From positions 1 through 64,000 of the forward strand of contig JBKBHI010000011.1 of NCBI GenBank assembly GCA_046297835.1: a stretch of 64,000 bases of DNA. The letters are read 5' to 3'. A program made the translations under genes and the position numbers. Below, one piece after another: positions 41,228 through 49,691 of this stretch. Source of the stretch: CAMAVH01 sp046297835. Lineage in GTDB: Bacteria > Pseudomonadota > Alphaproteobacteria > SMXQ01. The notes beneath the pieces were generated by a model that saw only the letters and a list, made by a program, of their open reading frames with translations, made no database searches and was not told where the DNA came from. Position 1 is the first letter of the stretch; each line of letters starts with the position of its first letter.

Positions 41228-41782
41228 ATGTCCATTCTGTCCGACCGCTGGATCCGCGAGCAGGCGACCACGAAGGGCATGATCGAGCCCTTCGTCGAGA
41301 GCCAGCGACGCGACGGCGTGATCTCTTACGGCCTGTCGTCCTACGGCTACGACGCGCGCGTGGCGGACGAGTTCAAGATTTTCACCAACGTCGATTCGGC
41401 GGTAGTCGATCCCAAGAAGTTCAACCCGTCGAGCCTGGTCGACCGCAAGACCGACGTCTGCATCATCCCGCCCAACAGCTTCGCGTTGGCGCGCACGGTG
41501 GAATATTTCCGCATCCCGCGCGACGTGCTGGTGATCTGCCTTGGCAAGTCGACCTACGCGCGCTGCGGCATCATCGTCAACGTCACGCCGCTCGAGCCAG
41601 AATGGGAAGGCCATGTGACGCTGGAATTCTCCAACACCACGCCGCTGCCGGCGAAGATCTACGCCAACGAGGGCGCTTGCCAGTTCCTGTTCCTCAAGGG
41701 CGAACAGCCGTGCGAAACGTCCTACGCCGATCGCGGCGGCAAATACATGAAGCAGCAGGGCGTGACGCTCCCCAAGCTGTGA
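41228..41782 (+). CDS. dcd: dCTP deaminase
   Basis: The 184-residue protein matches Dcd along its length: MSILSDRWIREQA, SYGLSSYGYDARVADEFKIF, a central FALARTVEYFRIPRDVLVICLGKSTYARCGIIVN and TPLEPEWEGHVTLEFSNTTPLPAKIYANEG with the catalytic Glu. It converts dCTP to dUTP, feeding thymidylate synthesis. A GC-rich 221-base gap precedes it; murA follows after 41 bases. Confidence 0.95.
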   Translation: MSILSDRWIREQATTKGMIEPFVESQRRDGVISYGLSSYGYDARVADEFKIFTNVDSAVVDPKKFNPSSLVDRKTDVCIIPPNSFALARTVEYFRIPRDVLVICLGKSTYARCGIIVNVTPLEPEWEGHVTLEFSNTTPLPAKIYANEGACQFLFLKGEQPCETSYADRGGKYMKQQGVTLPKL

Positions 41783-41823
41783 GATTTTTGGCGCGTCGCG
41801 CCGTTTTCGGGATTTTATAAAAC

Positions 41824-43113
41824 ATGGATCGTATCCGCATCCGCGGCGGCAACCGCCTGAACGGCACCATCGCCATCAGCGGCGCGAAGAACGCGGCGCT
41901 GCCCTTGATGGCGGCGGCGCTGTTGACCGAAGACACGCTGAAATTGGAGAACGTGCCGCATCTGGCCGACATCTCGACCATGGCGGCGCTGCTCGCGCAT
42001 CATGGCGCGAAGATCGGCCTCGACGGCGGCGCACCCAACGGCGGCCATCGCGGCCGCGTCATGTCGTTCGACGCGGCGAACATCACCGATACCGAGGCGC
42101 CCTACGATCTGGTGCGCAAGATGCGCGCCTCCGTGCTCGTGCTGGGACCCTTGGTGGCGCGCGTCGGCGAGGCGCGCGTCTCGATGCCGGGCGGCTGCGC
42201 CATCGGCAACCGGCCGATCGACCTGCATCTGAAGGGCCTCGAAGCGCTCGGCGCCGAGATCGAGCTGGCTGAAGGCTACATCGCCGCGCGCGCGCCGAAA
42301 GGCGGGCTCAAGGGCGGCAACGTCGTGTTTCCCTTCGCCTCGGTCGGCGCGACCGAGAACCTGCTGATGGCCGCCTGTCTGGCGGACGGCCAGACGGTGA
42401 TCTCCAACGCCGCGCGCGAGCCGGAAATCACCGACCTCGCCCATTGCCTGATGGCGATGGGGGCCGACATTTCCGGCGTCGGCACCGACACGCTGACGAT
42501 CAACGGCCAGAAGAAGCTGCACGGCGCCACCCATCCGATCATCCCCGACCGCATCGAGACGGCGACCTACGTGATGGCGGTCGGCATCGCTGGCGGCGAG
42601 GTCGAACTGACCAATACGCGCGTCGATTTCCTGAAGGCGGCGCTCGACAAGCTCGGCGAGGCCGGCCTCAAGATCGCGCCGACGACCAAGGGCATGAAAG
42701 TGTCGCGCGGCCAGCACCGGCTGAAGGGCGTCGACGTGATGACCGAGCCGTTCCCCGGCTTCCCGACCGATCTCCAGGCGCAGATGATGGCGCTGATGTC
42801 GACGGCCAACGGCGCGTCGATGATCACGGAGACGATCTTCGAGAACCGCTTCATGCACGTGCCGGAACTCAGCCGCATGGGCGCGAACGTGACGGTGCAC
42901 GGCGCGTCGGCCATGGTGCGCGGCGTCAAGACGCTGACCGGGGCGCAGGTCATGGCGACCGACCTGCGCGCCTCCGTCTCGCTGGTGCTGGCCGGCCTCG
43001 CCGCGGAGGGTGAAACCGTCCTCCATCGCGTCTATCATCTCGACCGGGGCTACGAACGCCTGGAAGAGAAGCTGGCCGCCTGCGGCGCCGACATCGAGCG
43101 GTTGAAAGGCTAG
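41824..43113 (+). CDS. murA: UDP-N-acetylglucosamine 1-carboxyvinyltransferase
   Basis: The 429-residue enzyme has the MurA features MDRIRIRGGNRLNGTIAISGAKNAALPLMAA, the fosfomycin-target Cys in MPGGCAIGNRPID (residue about 124), FPSVGATENLLMAA-like FASVGATENLLMAACL, DRIETATYVMAV and PGFPTDLQAQMMALM. It adds enolpyruvate from PEP to UDP-GlcNAc, the first committed step of peptidoglycan synthesis. It follows dcd by 41 bases and precedes a DUF2948 gene by 28. Confidence 0.96.
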   Translation: MDRIRIRGGNRLNGTIAISGAKNAALPLMAAALLTEDTLKLENVPHLADISTMAALLAHHGAKIGLDGGAPNGGHRGRVMSFDAANITDTEAPYDLVRKMRASVLVLGPLVARVGEARVSMPGGCAIGNRPIDLHLKGLEALGAEIELAEGYIAARAPKGGLKGGNVVFPFASVGATENLLMAACLADGQTVISNAAREPEITDLAHCLMAMGADISGVGTDTLTINGQKKLHGATHPIIPDRIETATYVMAVGIAGGEVELTNTRVDFLKAALDKLGEAGLKIAPTTKGMKVSRGQHRLKGVDVMTEPFPGFPTDLQAQMMALMSTANGASMITETIFENRFMHVPELSRMGANVTVHGASAMVRGVKTLTGAQVMATDLRASVSLVLAGLAAEGETVLHRVYHLDRGYERLEEKLAACGADIERLKG

Positions 43114-43141
43114 GCCGGCGCTTGCCTCACAGGAGGAGCCG

Positions 43142-43615
43142 ATGGGCGAGAGCGCGACGCAAAAGCTGAGGCTGAAGGCGGTGGACGGCGAAGATCTCGC
43201 GGTCCTGTCCGCGTTCCTGCAGGACGCCCTGGTCGCCGTCGGCGACATCGCCTACCGGCCGGAGGAGCGCCGCTTCCTGCTCGTCGCCAACCGGTTCCGC
43301 TGGGAGGCCATGCCCTGCGAGGAGGAAAGCGAGCTGGGCGACGGCGATTGTTTCGAGCGCGTCCATAGCGGCCTGCGCTTCGAGAACGTCGCGGCGGTCA
43401 AAAGCCGCGGCCTCGACGCCCTGGACGCGGCGCAGCTCCTGGAACTGCTGGCGATCGAGGCGGAGCAGGGGGCCTACACCCTGGTTTTCGCCGGCGACGT
43501 CGCCATTCGCGTCGAGGTCGCCGCGCCGCTCTGCTTTCTCGAAGACATCGGCGAGCCCTGGCCGACCAAATGGCGGCCGAAACACCCGCTGGCAGCGCCG
43601 GACGTAACGCGCTAA
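43142..43615 (+). CDS. DUF2948 family protein
   Basis: The 157-residue protein has LRLKAVDGEDLAVLSAFLQDALVAVGDIAYRPEERRFLLVANRFRWE, a pattern typical of DUF2948, and CFERVHSGLRFENVAAVKSRGLD. The family is found almost only in alphaproteobacteria, usually just upstream of hisG as here. Function is unknown. AGGAGG lies six bases before ATG 43142. Confidence 0.85.
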   Translation: MGESATQKLRLKAVDGEDLAVLSAFLQDALVAVGDIAYRPEERRFLLVANRFRWEAMPCEEESELGDGDCFERVHSGLRFENVAAVKSRGLDALDAAQLLELLAIEAEQGAYTLVFAGDVAIRVEVAAPLCFLEDIGEPWPTKWRPKHPLAAPDVTR

Positions 43616-43684
43616 AAGGGCGGCCCGGCCGGCTGCGGGTTCTCAATCCCCGTCCGGCGCATTGATTTTGTTGAAGTTTCAGCC

Positions 43685-44380
43685 GTGAACACCGCCGAAC
43701 CTCTCGTCATGGCCCTGCCCAAGGGGCGCATTCTCACCGAATTGCGCCCGCTGATGACGCGCGTCGGCCTCCAGCCCGAGGCGGCGTTCGACGATCCAGC
43801 CTCGCGCCAGCTCAAGTTCGCCACCAATATTCCGGGCTTTTACATCATCAGCGTGCGCAGCTTCGACGTGGCGACCATCGTCGCTTTCGGCGGCGCGCAT
43901 CTCGGCGTCGCCGGCAACGACGTGCTGATGGAGTTCGACTATTCGGAAATCTACGCGCCGCTCGATCTCGGCATCGGCAAATGCCGCATGGCGGTGGCCG
44001 AGCCGGTCGAAACCGCGAGCGGCGACGATCCGCGCCGCTGGTCGCACGTGCGCGTGGCGACGAAATATCCCGAGATCACCCGCCGCCACTTCGCCGCGCG
44101 CGGCGTGCAGGCCGAATGCATCAAGCTCAACGGCGCGATGGAGCTCGCGCCCTCGCTGGGCTTGTGCGAGCGCATCGTCGATCTCGTCTCGACCGGCGCG
44201 ACGCTGAAGGCCAACGGGCTGGTCGAGGTCGAGCAGATCGCCGACGTCACTTCGCGCCTGATCGTCAACCGCGCCGCGCTCAAGACCCGCCCCGACGAGA
44301 TCGGCGGCTGGATCGAGCGCTTCCAGGACGCCGTGCGCGCCGAACAGCTTGCCAAGGCTGAACGCAAGAAAGCGAGCTGA
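43685..44380 (+). CDS. hisG: ATP phosphoribosyltransferase, short form
   Basis: The 231-residue enzyme starts LVMALPKGRILTELRPLM and contains FDVATIVAFGGAHLGVAGNDVLMEFD and DLVSTGATLKANGLVEVEQI with the PRPP site. It lacks the C-terminal ACT-like regulatory domain of long HisG, so it belongs to the short class that needs HisZ for activity and histidine feedback. No hisZ is visible in this window. It catalyses the first step of histidine synthesis and precedes hisD by 3 bases. Confidence 0.93.
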   Translation: MNTAEPLVMALPKGRILTELRPLMTRVGLQPEAAFDDPASRQLKFATNIPGFYIISVRSFDVATIVAFGGAHLGVAGNDVLMEFDYSEIYAPLDLGIGKCRMAVAEPVETASGDDPRRWSHVRVATKYPEITRRHFAARGVQAECIKLNGAMELAPSLGLCERIVDLVSTGATLKANGLVEVEQIADVTSRLIVNRAALKTRPDEIGGWIERFQDAVRAEQLAKAERKKAS

Positions 44381-44383
44381 CCG

Positions 44384-45688
44384 ATGGTCCGCCGCCTGTC
44401 CTTCGCCGACGCCGACTGTGCCGCCGCTTTCGCCGAGTTGATCGCCGCCAAGCGCGATTCGGATGCCGACGTCGGCGAGGCCGCCGGCCGCATCCTCGCC
44501 GAAGTCAAAACGCGCGGCGATCAGGCGGTCATCGACTTCACCGCCCAGTTCGACGCGCTGACCTTGACGCCCGCGACGCTGCGCATCTCCAAGGAGGAGA
44601 TCGCCGAGGCGGCGCGCGCGGTCGACGGCGAGACGCTGGCCGCGCTCAAGACCGCCGCCGAGCGCATCGCGGCCTATCACCAGAAACTGCTGCCGGAAGA
44701 CCTCGGCTATACCGACGCCGCCGGCATCGAGCTCGGCGCGCGCTGGCGGCCGATCGACGCGGTCGGCATCTATGTGCCGGGCGGCCGCGCCGCCTATCCG
44801 TCGTCGGTGCTGATGAACGCGCTGCCGGCGCGCATCGCCGGCGTGCCGCGCATCGTCATGGTGGTGCCGACGCCCAAGGGCGTGATCAATCCGCTGGTGC
44901 TCGCCGCCGCCGACATCGCCGGCGTGCACGAGATCTACCGCATCGGCGGCGCGCAAGCCGTCGGCGCGCTGGCTTACGGCACGGCGACGATCAAGCCGGT
45001 CGACAAGATCGTCGGCCCCGGCAACGCCTATGTCGCCGCCGCCAAGCGCCAGGTGTTCGGCACGGTCGGCATCGACATGATCGCGGGACCGTCGGAAATC
45101 CTCGTCGTCGCCGATGGCGCGAACGATCCTGCCTGGATCGCCGCCGATCTCCTGTCGCAAGCCGAGCACGATCCCTCGTCGCAGTCGATCCTCATCACCG
45201 ACGACGCTTTGTTCGCCGACAAGGTCGAGCAGGCGGTGGAGGCGCATCTCCAAGTCCTGCCGCGCGCCGAGATCGCGCGCGCGAGCTGGCACGGGTTCGG
45301 CGGCATTGTCGTGGTCGGCGATCTGCTGCGCGACGCGCCGGCGCTGGTCGACAAGATCGCGCCCGAGCATCTCGAAATCGCGTCCGACAACGCCGACGCC
45401 ATCGCCGAGAAGGTGCGCCATGCCGGCGCGATCTTCCTCGGCCGCTATACGCCCGAAGCGGTCGGCGACTATCTCGCCGGCCCCAACCACGTGTTGCCGA
45501 CCTCGGGCAGCGCGCGCTTCTCGTCCGGCCTCGGCACGATGGACTTTCTCAAGCGCACCTCCATCGTGCGCTGCACGCCCGAGGGCCTCGCGGCGGTCGG
45601 CCCGGCGGCGGTAAAGCTGGCCGAAGCCGAAGGGCTTGGCGCGCACGGTCTGTCGGTCGCCATCCGCTTGAACATGCCGCGCGGCTGA
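44384..45688 (+). CDS. hisD: Histidinol dehydrogenase
   Basis: The 434-residue enzyme has YVPGGRAAYPSSVLMNALPA, YRIGGAQAVGALAYGT, IVGPGNAYVAAAKR, the zinc-site Gln-His block in LLSQAEHDPSSQSILIT, and PNHVLPTSGSARFSSGL. It oxidises histidinol to histidine in two NAD-dependent steps. It is coupled to hisG by close spacing and lies 4 bases before maf. Confidence 0.95.
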   Translation: MVRRLSFADADCAAAFAELIAAKRDSDADVGEAAGRILAEVKTRGDQAVIDFTAQFDALTLTPATLRISKEEIAEAARAVDGETLAALKTAAERIAAYHQKLLPEDLGYTDAAGIELGARWRPIDAVGIYVPGGRAAYPSSVLMNALPARIAGVPRIVMVVPTPKGVINPLVLAAADIAGVHEIYRIGGAQAVGALAYGTATIKPVDKIVGPGNAYVAAAKRQVFGTVGIDMIAGPSEILVVADGANDPAWIAADLLSQAEHDPSSQSILITDDALFADKVEQAVEAHLQVLPRAEIARASWHGFGGIVVVGDLLRDAPALVDKIAPEHLEIASDNADAIAEKVRHAGAIFLGRYTPEAVGDYLAGPNHVLPTSGSARFSSGLGTMDFLKRTSIVRCTPEGLAAVGPAAVKLAEAEGLGAHGLSVAIRLNMPRG

Positions 45689-45692
45689 GCGC

Positions 45693-46283
45693 ATGAGCGC
45701 GCCGCGCCTCATCCTCGCCTCGGCCTCTCCGCGTCGCCGCGATTTATTGGCGCAGATCGGGGTCACGCCGGCGCTCATCCTGCATCCCGACATCGACGAG
45801 ACGCCGAAGAAGGACGAACTGCCGGCGGCCTACGCCAAGCGTCTCGCCGCGGAGAAGGCGGCGAAAGCGGCGCAGGACGATCAGGCGCGCGACGGCGATC
45901 TCATTCTCTCGGCCGATACGGTCGTGGCCGTGGGGCGGCGCATCCTGCCCAAGACCGAGACGGAAGCGGCGGCGCGCGCCTGCCTCGAATTGCTGTCGGG
46001 CCGCCGCCATCGCGTGCTGACGGCGATCTCGTTGCTCCCCTTTGGCGGCAAGCCGTCGGAACGCCTCGTCACCTCCACCGTCGCCTTCAAGCGCATGACC
46101 GACGCCGAGATCGCGCATTACCTCGCCAGCGGCGAATGGCGCGGCAAGGCCGGCGGCTATGCCGTGCAGGGCCTCGCCGCCGCCTATGTGCGCTGGATGG
46201 AAGGCTCCTATTCCAGCGTCGTCGGCTTGCCGCTGCACGAGACGGCGACGCTGCTCGCCGCGCGCGGCGTCGCCCTAGCCTGA
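45693..46283 (+). CDS. maf: Maf-family nucleotide pyrophosphatase
   Basis: The 196-residue protein has the Maf marks LILASASPRRRDLL at the N-terminus, ILSADTVVAVGRRIL with the catalytic Asp, and GEWRGKAGGYAVQGLAAAYVRWMEGSYSSVVGLPLHET. Maf enzymes hydrolyse non-canonical or excess nucleoside triphosphates. In many relatives infA lies between hisD and maf; here the two are 4 bases apart and infA is absent from the window. ATG 45693 follows the hisD stop directly. Confidence 0.9.
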   Translation: MSAPRLILASASPRRRDLLAQIGVTPALILHPDIDETPKKDELPAAYAKRLAAEKAAKAAQDDQARDGDLILSADTVVAVGRRILPKTETEAAARACLELLSGRRHRVLTAISLLPFGGKPSERLVTSTVAFKRMTDAEIAHYLASGEWRGKAGGYAVQGLAAAYVRWMEGSYSSVVGLPLHETATLLAARGVALA

Positions 46284-46298
46284 ATTGGGGGGGCAAAA

Positions 46299-47528
46299 TT
46301 GATCGACGAGATTTTCAGCGCCACCACCGCCGCCGGCACGGTGATCGCGCTGCGCGCGGACGGCCACACGGTGGAGCTGATCGTCGAGCCGAAGGACGCG
46401 CGCACGGAGGTCGGCTCGGTCTATCTCGGCCGCGTCACCCGCATCGTGCCGGCGATGAACGCCGCCTTCGTCGAGATCGGCCTGGAGCGCGCCGGCTTCC
46501 TGCCGATTCCCGAACGCAAAGAAGGGGACGCGCCGCTTCATGCCGGGGCGGCCGTCATCGTGCAGGTGCAGAAGGACGCGCAGGGCGGCAAGGGCGCGGC
46601 GCTCACCTTGAACGTGGCGCTGCCCGGCCGCCATCTGGTCTATGCGCCGCGTGGACAAGGCGTCTCCGTCTCGCGCCGCATCGGCACAGAGGCCGAACGG
46701 ACGCGGCTCGAAGCGGCGATGGCGAGCATCGTCCAGCCGAACGAAGGCTTCGTTTTGCGCACTGCCGCCGAAGGCGCGAGCGCGGAGGCGCTGGAGAAGG
46801 ATGCGGAATCCCTGCGCGCCGCCTGGACACGCATCGAAGGTGCCGCGCGCCGCGCCGAACCGCCGGCGCGGCTCGGCGGCGAGATGCATCCGCTGGCGCG
46901 CGTCATTCAGGACCGCGCGCATCCGGCCCTGTCGCGCATCGTCGCCGACGACGACGCGGCGCTCGACGCGGCGAGAAGCGAGATCGGCCGCAGCCTGCCG
47001 ATGCTGGCGGGCGCGCTCGACGCCTATCGCGATTCCATTCCGCTGCTCGACCGGTTCGGCATCATGCCGGACATCGACGCCGCCTTGAGCGCGCGCGTCG
47101 GCCTGCCGGGCGGCGGCTTCCTCTATATCGAGCCGACCCAGGCGCTGACCGCCATCGACGTCAATTCCGGCCGCCACAACGCCGACAGCTCCGCCGGTCC
47201 GAACCGTCAGGCCGAAACGATCCTGGCGGTGAACCTGGAAGCGGCGGCGGAGATCGCGAAACAGATCCGCTTGCGCAATCTCTCCGGCCTCATCATTGTC
47301 GATTTCGTCCATATGACCCTGCAGGACCATCGCAACCGGGTGCAGGACGCGCTGCGCGCCGCCATGGCCGACGATCCCAGTTTCGCCCGCATCGGCGGCT
47401 TCTCGCCGCTCGGCCTGGTGGAAATCGCCCGCAAGCGCGGCCGGCCGCCGCTGCACGAACTGTTGACGGCGGGCTGCGCCGCTTGCGACGGTCGCGGCCG
47501 GACCGATCTGCTCGGAGGCGAGCCATGA
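46299..47528 (+). CDS. rng: Ribonuclease E/G family protein
   Basis: The 409-residue protein has an N-terminal S1-like RNA-binding region (VYLGRVTRIVPAMNAAFVEIGLERAGFL), a DNase I-like catalytic domain with LTAIDVNSGRH and IIVDFVHM (the two magnesium-binding Asp), and a CAACDGRG zinc-link motif near the end. There is no long scaffold tail, so it is RNase G-sized. It should cleave 5'-monophosphate RNA, including rRNA precursors. The start is TTG 46299 after GGGGGGGC. It overlaps yacG (ATGA). Confidence 0.87.
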   Translation: MIDEIFSATTAAGTVIALRADGHTVELIVEPKDARTEVGSVYLGRVTRIVPAMNAAFVEIGLERAGFLPIPERKEGDAPLHAGAAVIVQVQKDAQGGKGAALTLNVALPGRHLVYAPRGQGVSVSRRIGTEAERTRLEAAMASIVQPNEGFVLRTAAEGASAEALEKDAESLRAAWTRIEGAARRAEPPARLGGEMHPLARVIQDRAHPALSRIVADDDAALDAARSEIGRSLPMLAGALDAYRDSIPLLDRFGIMPDIDAALSARVGLPGGGFLYIEPTQALTAIDVNSGRHNADSSAGPNRQAETILAVNLEAAAEIAKQIRLRNLSGLIIVDFVHMTLQDHRNRVQDALRAAMADDPSFARIGGFSPLGLVEIARKRGRPPLHELLTAGCAACDGRGRTDLLGGEP

Positions 47529-47770
47529 GCGATGACAAATCCGAAAAGGTGACGCCGTTTGCGGCGGCGGGGCGGGGCAAGGCCTGCCCGATGTGCGGCA
47601 AGCCGGCCAAGACCGAGACCCGGCCGTTCTGCTCCAAGCGCTGCGCCGACCTCGATCTCGGCCGCTGGCTCGGCGAGGAATACCGGGTGCCGGCGGTGGA
47701 ATTGGACGACGCCGACCTGGAGGAGCTGGAAGCGGCCCGCCGGGCGGAAGCCGAGAAGGACCGGAAATAG
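47525..47770 (+). CDS. yacG: DNA gyrase inhibitor YacG-like zinc protein
   Basis: The 81-residue protein has the YacG four-cysteine zinc site (CPMCGKPAKTETRPFCSKRCADLDLGRWLGE) and an acidic tail (DDADLEELEAARR). YacG binds GyrB and blocks DNA binding by gyrase in E. coli. The start overlaps the RNase G stop, so the two are coupled, the usual alphaproteobacterial arrangement just upstream of tRNA-Phe. Confidence 0.9.
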   Translation: MSDDKSEKVTPFAAAGRGKACPMCGKPAKTETRPFCSKRCADLDLGRWLGEEYRVPAVELDDADLEELEAARRAEAEKDRK

Positions 47771-47898
47771 CCCGCCGCAGGCCGCTTTGGGCCGCCTTAG
47801 CCCCTTGGCGGGGTTGAGTTTTTGGCCGCTAGACAGGCCGTGCGCCATCGCCTATAAGCGGCGCTCTCGCTCTCCGGCCCAAGCCGGATGACGCCCGT

Positions 47899-47974
47899 GC
47901 CCGGGTAGCTCAGTTGGTAGAGCAGCGGATTGAAAATCCGCGTGTCGGTGGTTCAAATCCGCCCCCGGGCACCA
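47899..47974 (+). tRNA. tRNA-Phe (anticodon GAA)
   Basis: Acceptor GCCCGGG/CCCGGGC, D-arm AGCTCAGTTGGTAGAGC, anticodon loop CGGATTGAAAATCCG with GAA, T-arm GGTGGTTCAAATCCGCC, discriminator A and encoded CCA (47972-47974). AT-rich sequence begins immediately after the 3' end. Confidence 0.96.
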
Positions 47975-48130
47975 TTAATTTTTTTAGGTTAAATATAAAA
48001 ATCAATATTTTAGGCTCGGGGCTTATAAGCTGAGACATTTTTTTGTTTGTTGAATTTTAATAGAACCAACGCTACATATTTCGTTGACCGTCGTATCCCG
48101 CTACATAATCGTGGATATGGCGGCATACTA

Positions 48131-48154
48131 AAGGGCCCCTGCGGGGGCCCTTTT
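48131..48154 (+). terminator. Rho-independent terminator after tRNA-Phe
   Basis: AAGGGCCCC (48131-48139) pairs with GGGGCCCTT (48144-48152) with a short loop, followed by TTTT. It ends tRNA-Phe readthrough before the NYN gene, which begins 18 bases later, so that gene needs a promoter within or past this element or is read through it weakly. Confidence 0.8.
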
Positions 48155-48171
48155 ACATTTCGGGGGCATAA

Positions 48172-49008
48172 ATGGGGTGCGTCGCAATTTTTGTAGACGC
48201 TGGGTATTTGTTTGCTCAGGGTTCCACAGCATTAACCAGCGCAAAAAAACCTCGCGCTGATCTCAAACTAAATGAGACAGCAGTCATCGCTGAATTGACA
48301 GCGGTAGCTCACTCTAAATCCGATAGCGCAAGGCTACTGCGCGTCTATTGGTATGACGGGGTAGTTGGTTATAAAGGCCCCACCCTTCAGCAAGATAATC
48401 TTGCTCACTTAGATAATGTAAAATTGCGCCTCGGGTTCGTAAATAGTCACGGACAACAAAAAGGCGTTGATTCTTTAATTGTAACAGACTTGATCGAGTT
48501 GGCTCGCAACCAAGCAATTACCGATGCAGTTCTGCTGTCTGGAGATGAGGATGTTCGTATTGGTGTACAAATCGCCCAAAATTTTGGTGTGCGGGTTCAT
48601 TTGATAGGCATCCATCCGAGTCGTGGATCTCAGTCAAAGCAACTCTTACAAGAATCCGACACCACTACAGAATGGGACAAAACGACTGTAGCAAAGTTTC
48701 TAGCCATTGTTTCTCCCGTCGTCACGCCAGTCGCGGCTGTGATTCCCACGACTTTGATGACTGCTGCTTCCCATGAAGAAGTGGTCGAGAGTGCTATGAC
48801 TGAAGTGGCGACGACGTTAGTAACGACGCTTGATACTTCTACAATTGTCAGTTTGAAAGAATATTGGAAAACAAAAAATAGCATTCCTTCGGAGTACGAC
48901 GGTAAGCTGCTTGGCAAATGTCGCGATGCTATTCATCGTGAATTGAGCTTAAGTGAGAAGAAATTTCTTAGATCTAAGTTCAAAGAACTTGTGAATCAAA
49001 AAGTCTAG
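48172..49008 (+). CDS. NYN-domain (PIN-like) nuclease-fold protein
   Basis: The 278-residue protein opens with GCVAIFVDAGYLFAQG, where Asp is the first metal ligand, and continues with GVDSLIVTDLIELA and AVLLSGDEDVRIGVQIAQ, the acidic NYN/PIN pattern. Length up to about residue 165 is the NYN domain; then a Thr/Val-rich linker and a helical C-terminus (KEYWKTKNSIPSEYDGKLLG, LSLSEKKFLRSKFKEL). It would cut RNA if the Asp set is active. Codons are AT-rich (many TTG, AAA, ACT), unlike all neighbours, so it was probably acquired recently beside tRNA-Phe. No integrase or partner antitoxin is visible. Confidence 0.8.
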   Translation: MGCVAIFVDAGYLFAQGSTALTSAKKPRADLKLNETAVIAELTAVAHSKSDSARLLRVYWYDGVVGYKGPTLQQDNLAHLDNVKLRLGFVNSHGQQKGVDSLIVTDLIELARNQAITDAVLLSGDEDVRIGVQIAQNFGVRVHLIGIHPSRGSQSKQLLQESDTTTEWDKTTVAKFLAIVSPVVTPVAAVIPTTLMTAASHEEVVESAMTEVATTLVTTLDTSTIVSLKEYWKTKNSIPSEYDGKLLGKCRDAIHRELSLSEKKFLRSKFKELVNQKV

Positions 49009-49225
49009 CCGGCCTTGGCGGAAATCGCCATGACACTATCGAGGTTGAGGCGCTAGCTGCATTGGCGAGCCGCGTCTTCTCCTGATAAAGGGGTGTTCCC
49101 AGGAATAGCCTCGATTGGGGCCTTTGTCCTTTAGGTTGTCGCCGCCGGTTGGATTCTGCCAGCCATATGGATATTCTGCGCCCGCCGCGCTCGCGGCTTT
49201 ATTTCATTCCGCAGGATGCCATTCC

Positions 49226-49663
49226 ATGACCGAACTTTCCTTGCAGGCCGCGCAGACGATCTTGACGGCCGCTCTGGCCAAAGGCCGCGCCCTCAATCTC
49301 AAGCCGCTGGCCGTCGCCGTGCTCGACGCGCACGGCTCGCTCAAGGCGTTCGCCGCCGAGGACGGCACCAGCCTGAAGCGTGGCGCCATCGCCGTCGCCA
49401 AGGCGTCGGGCGCGATGGCGCTCGGGGTCGGCTCGCGCGCCATCGAGAAGCTCGCCAAGGATCGTCCGCACTTCGTCGCGGCGGCGTCGCACGTGATCGG
49501 CGGCGGCGGCCTCGTGCCGGTGCCGGGCGGCGTGCTGGTTCTCGCCAACGGCGCTCTGGTCGGCGCGGTCGGCGTGTCGGGCGACACGTCGGACAACGAC
49601 GAGATCGCCGCCATGGCCGGCATCGAAGCCGCCGGCCTCAAGGGCGACGGCGGCAGCAACTGA
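49226..49663 (+). CDS. GlcG/HbpS family heme-binding-fold protein
   Basis: The 145-residue protein starts SLQAAQTILTAALAKGRAL and has LAVAVLDAHGSLKAFAAEDGTSL, VAKASGAMALGVGSRAIEKLA, HVIGGGGLVPVPGGVLVLANGALVGAVGVSGDTSDNDEIAAMAGIEAAGL. This is the GlcG/HbpS fold (DUF336); it occurs in glycolate operons and as a heme-binding secreted protein. Here it precedes glcB, malate synthase G, by 28 bases, which supports a glc-type role. ATG 49226 follows a weak AGGA site. Confidence 0.85.
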   Translation: MTELSLQAAQTILTAALAKGRALNLKPLAVAVLDAHGSLKAFAAEDGTSLKRGAIAVAKASGAMALGVGSRAIEKLAKDRPHFVAAASHVIGGGGLVPVPGGVLVLANGALVGAVGVSGDTSDNDEIAAMAGIEAAGLKGDGGSN

Positions 49664-49691
49664 GCCGCGCGCCGACAGGGAGGAATAGGAC

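Noticed and set aside
47950..49225. Duplicated tRNA-Phe 3' end that would mark an att site for the NYN gene
   Set aside because: I searched the sequence to 49225 by eye and saw no copy of the last 15-20 bases of the tRNA.
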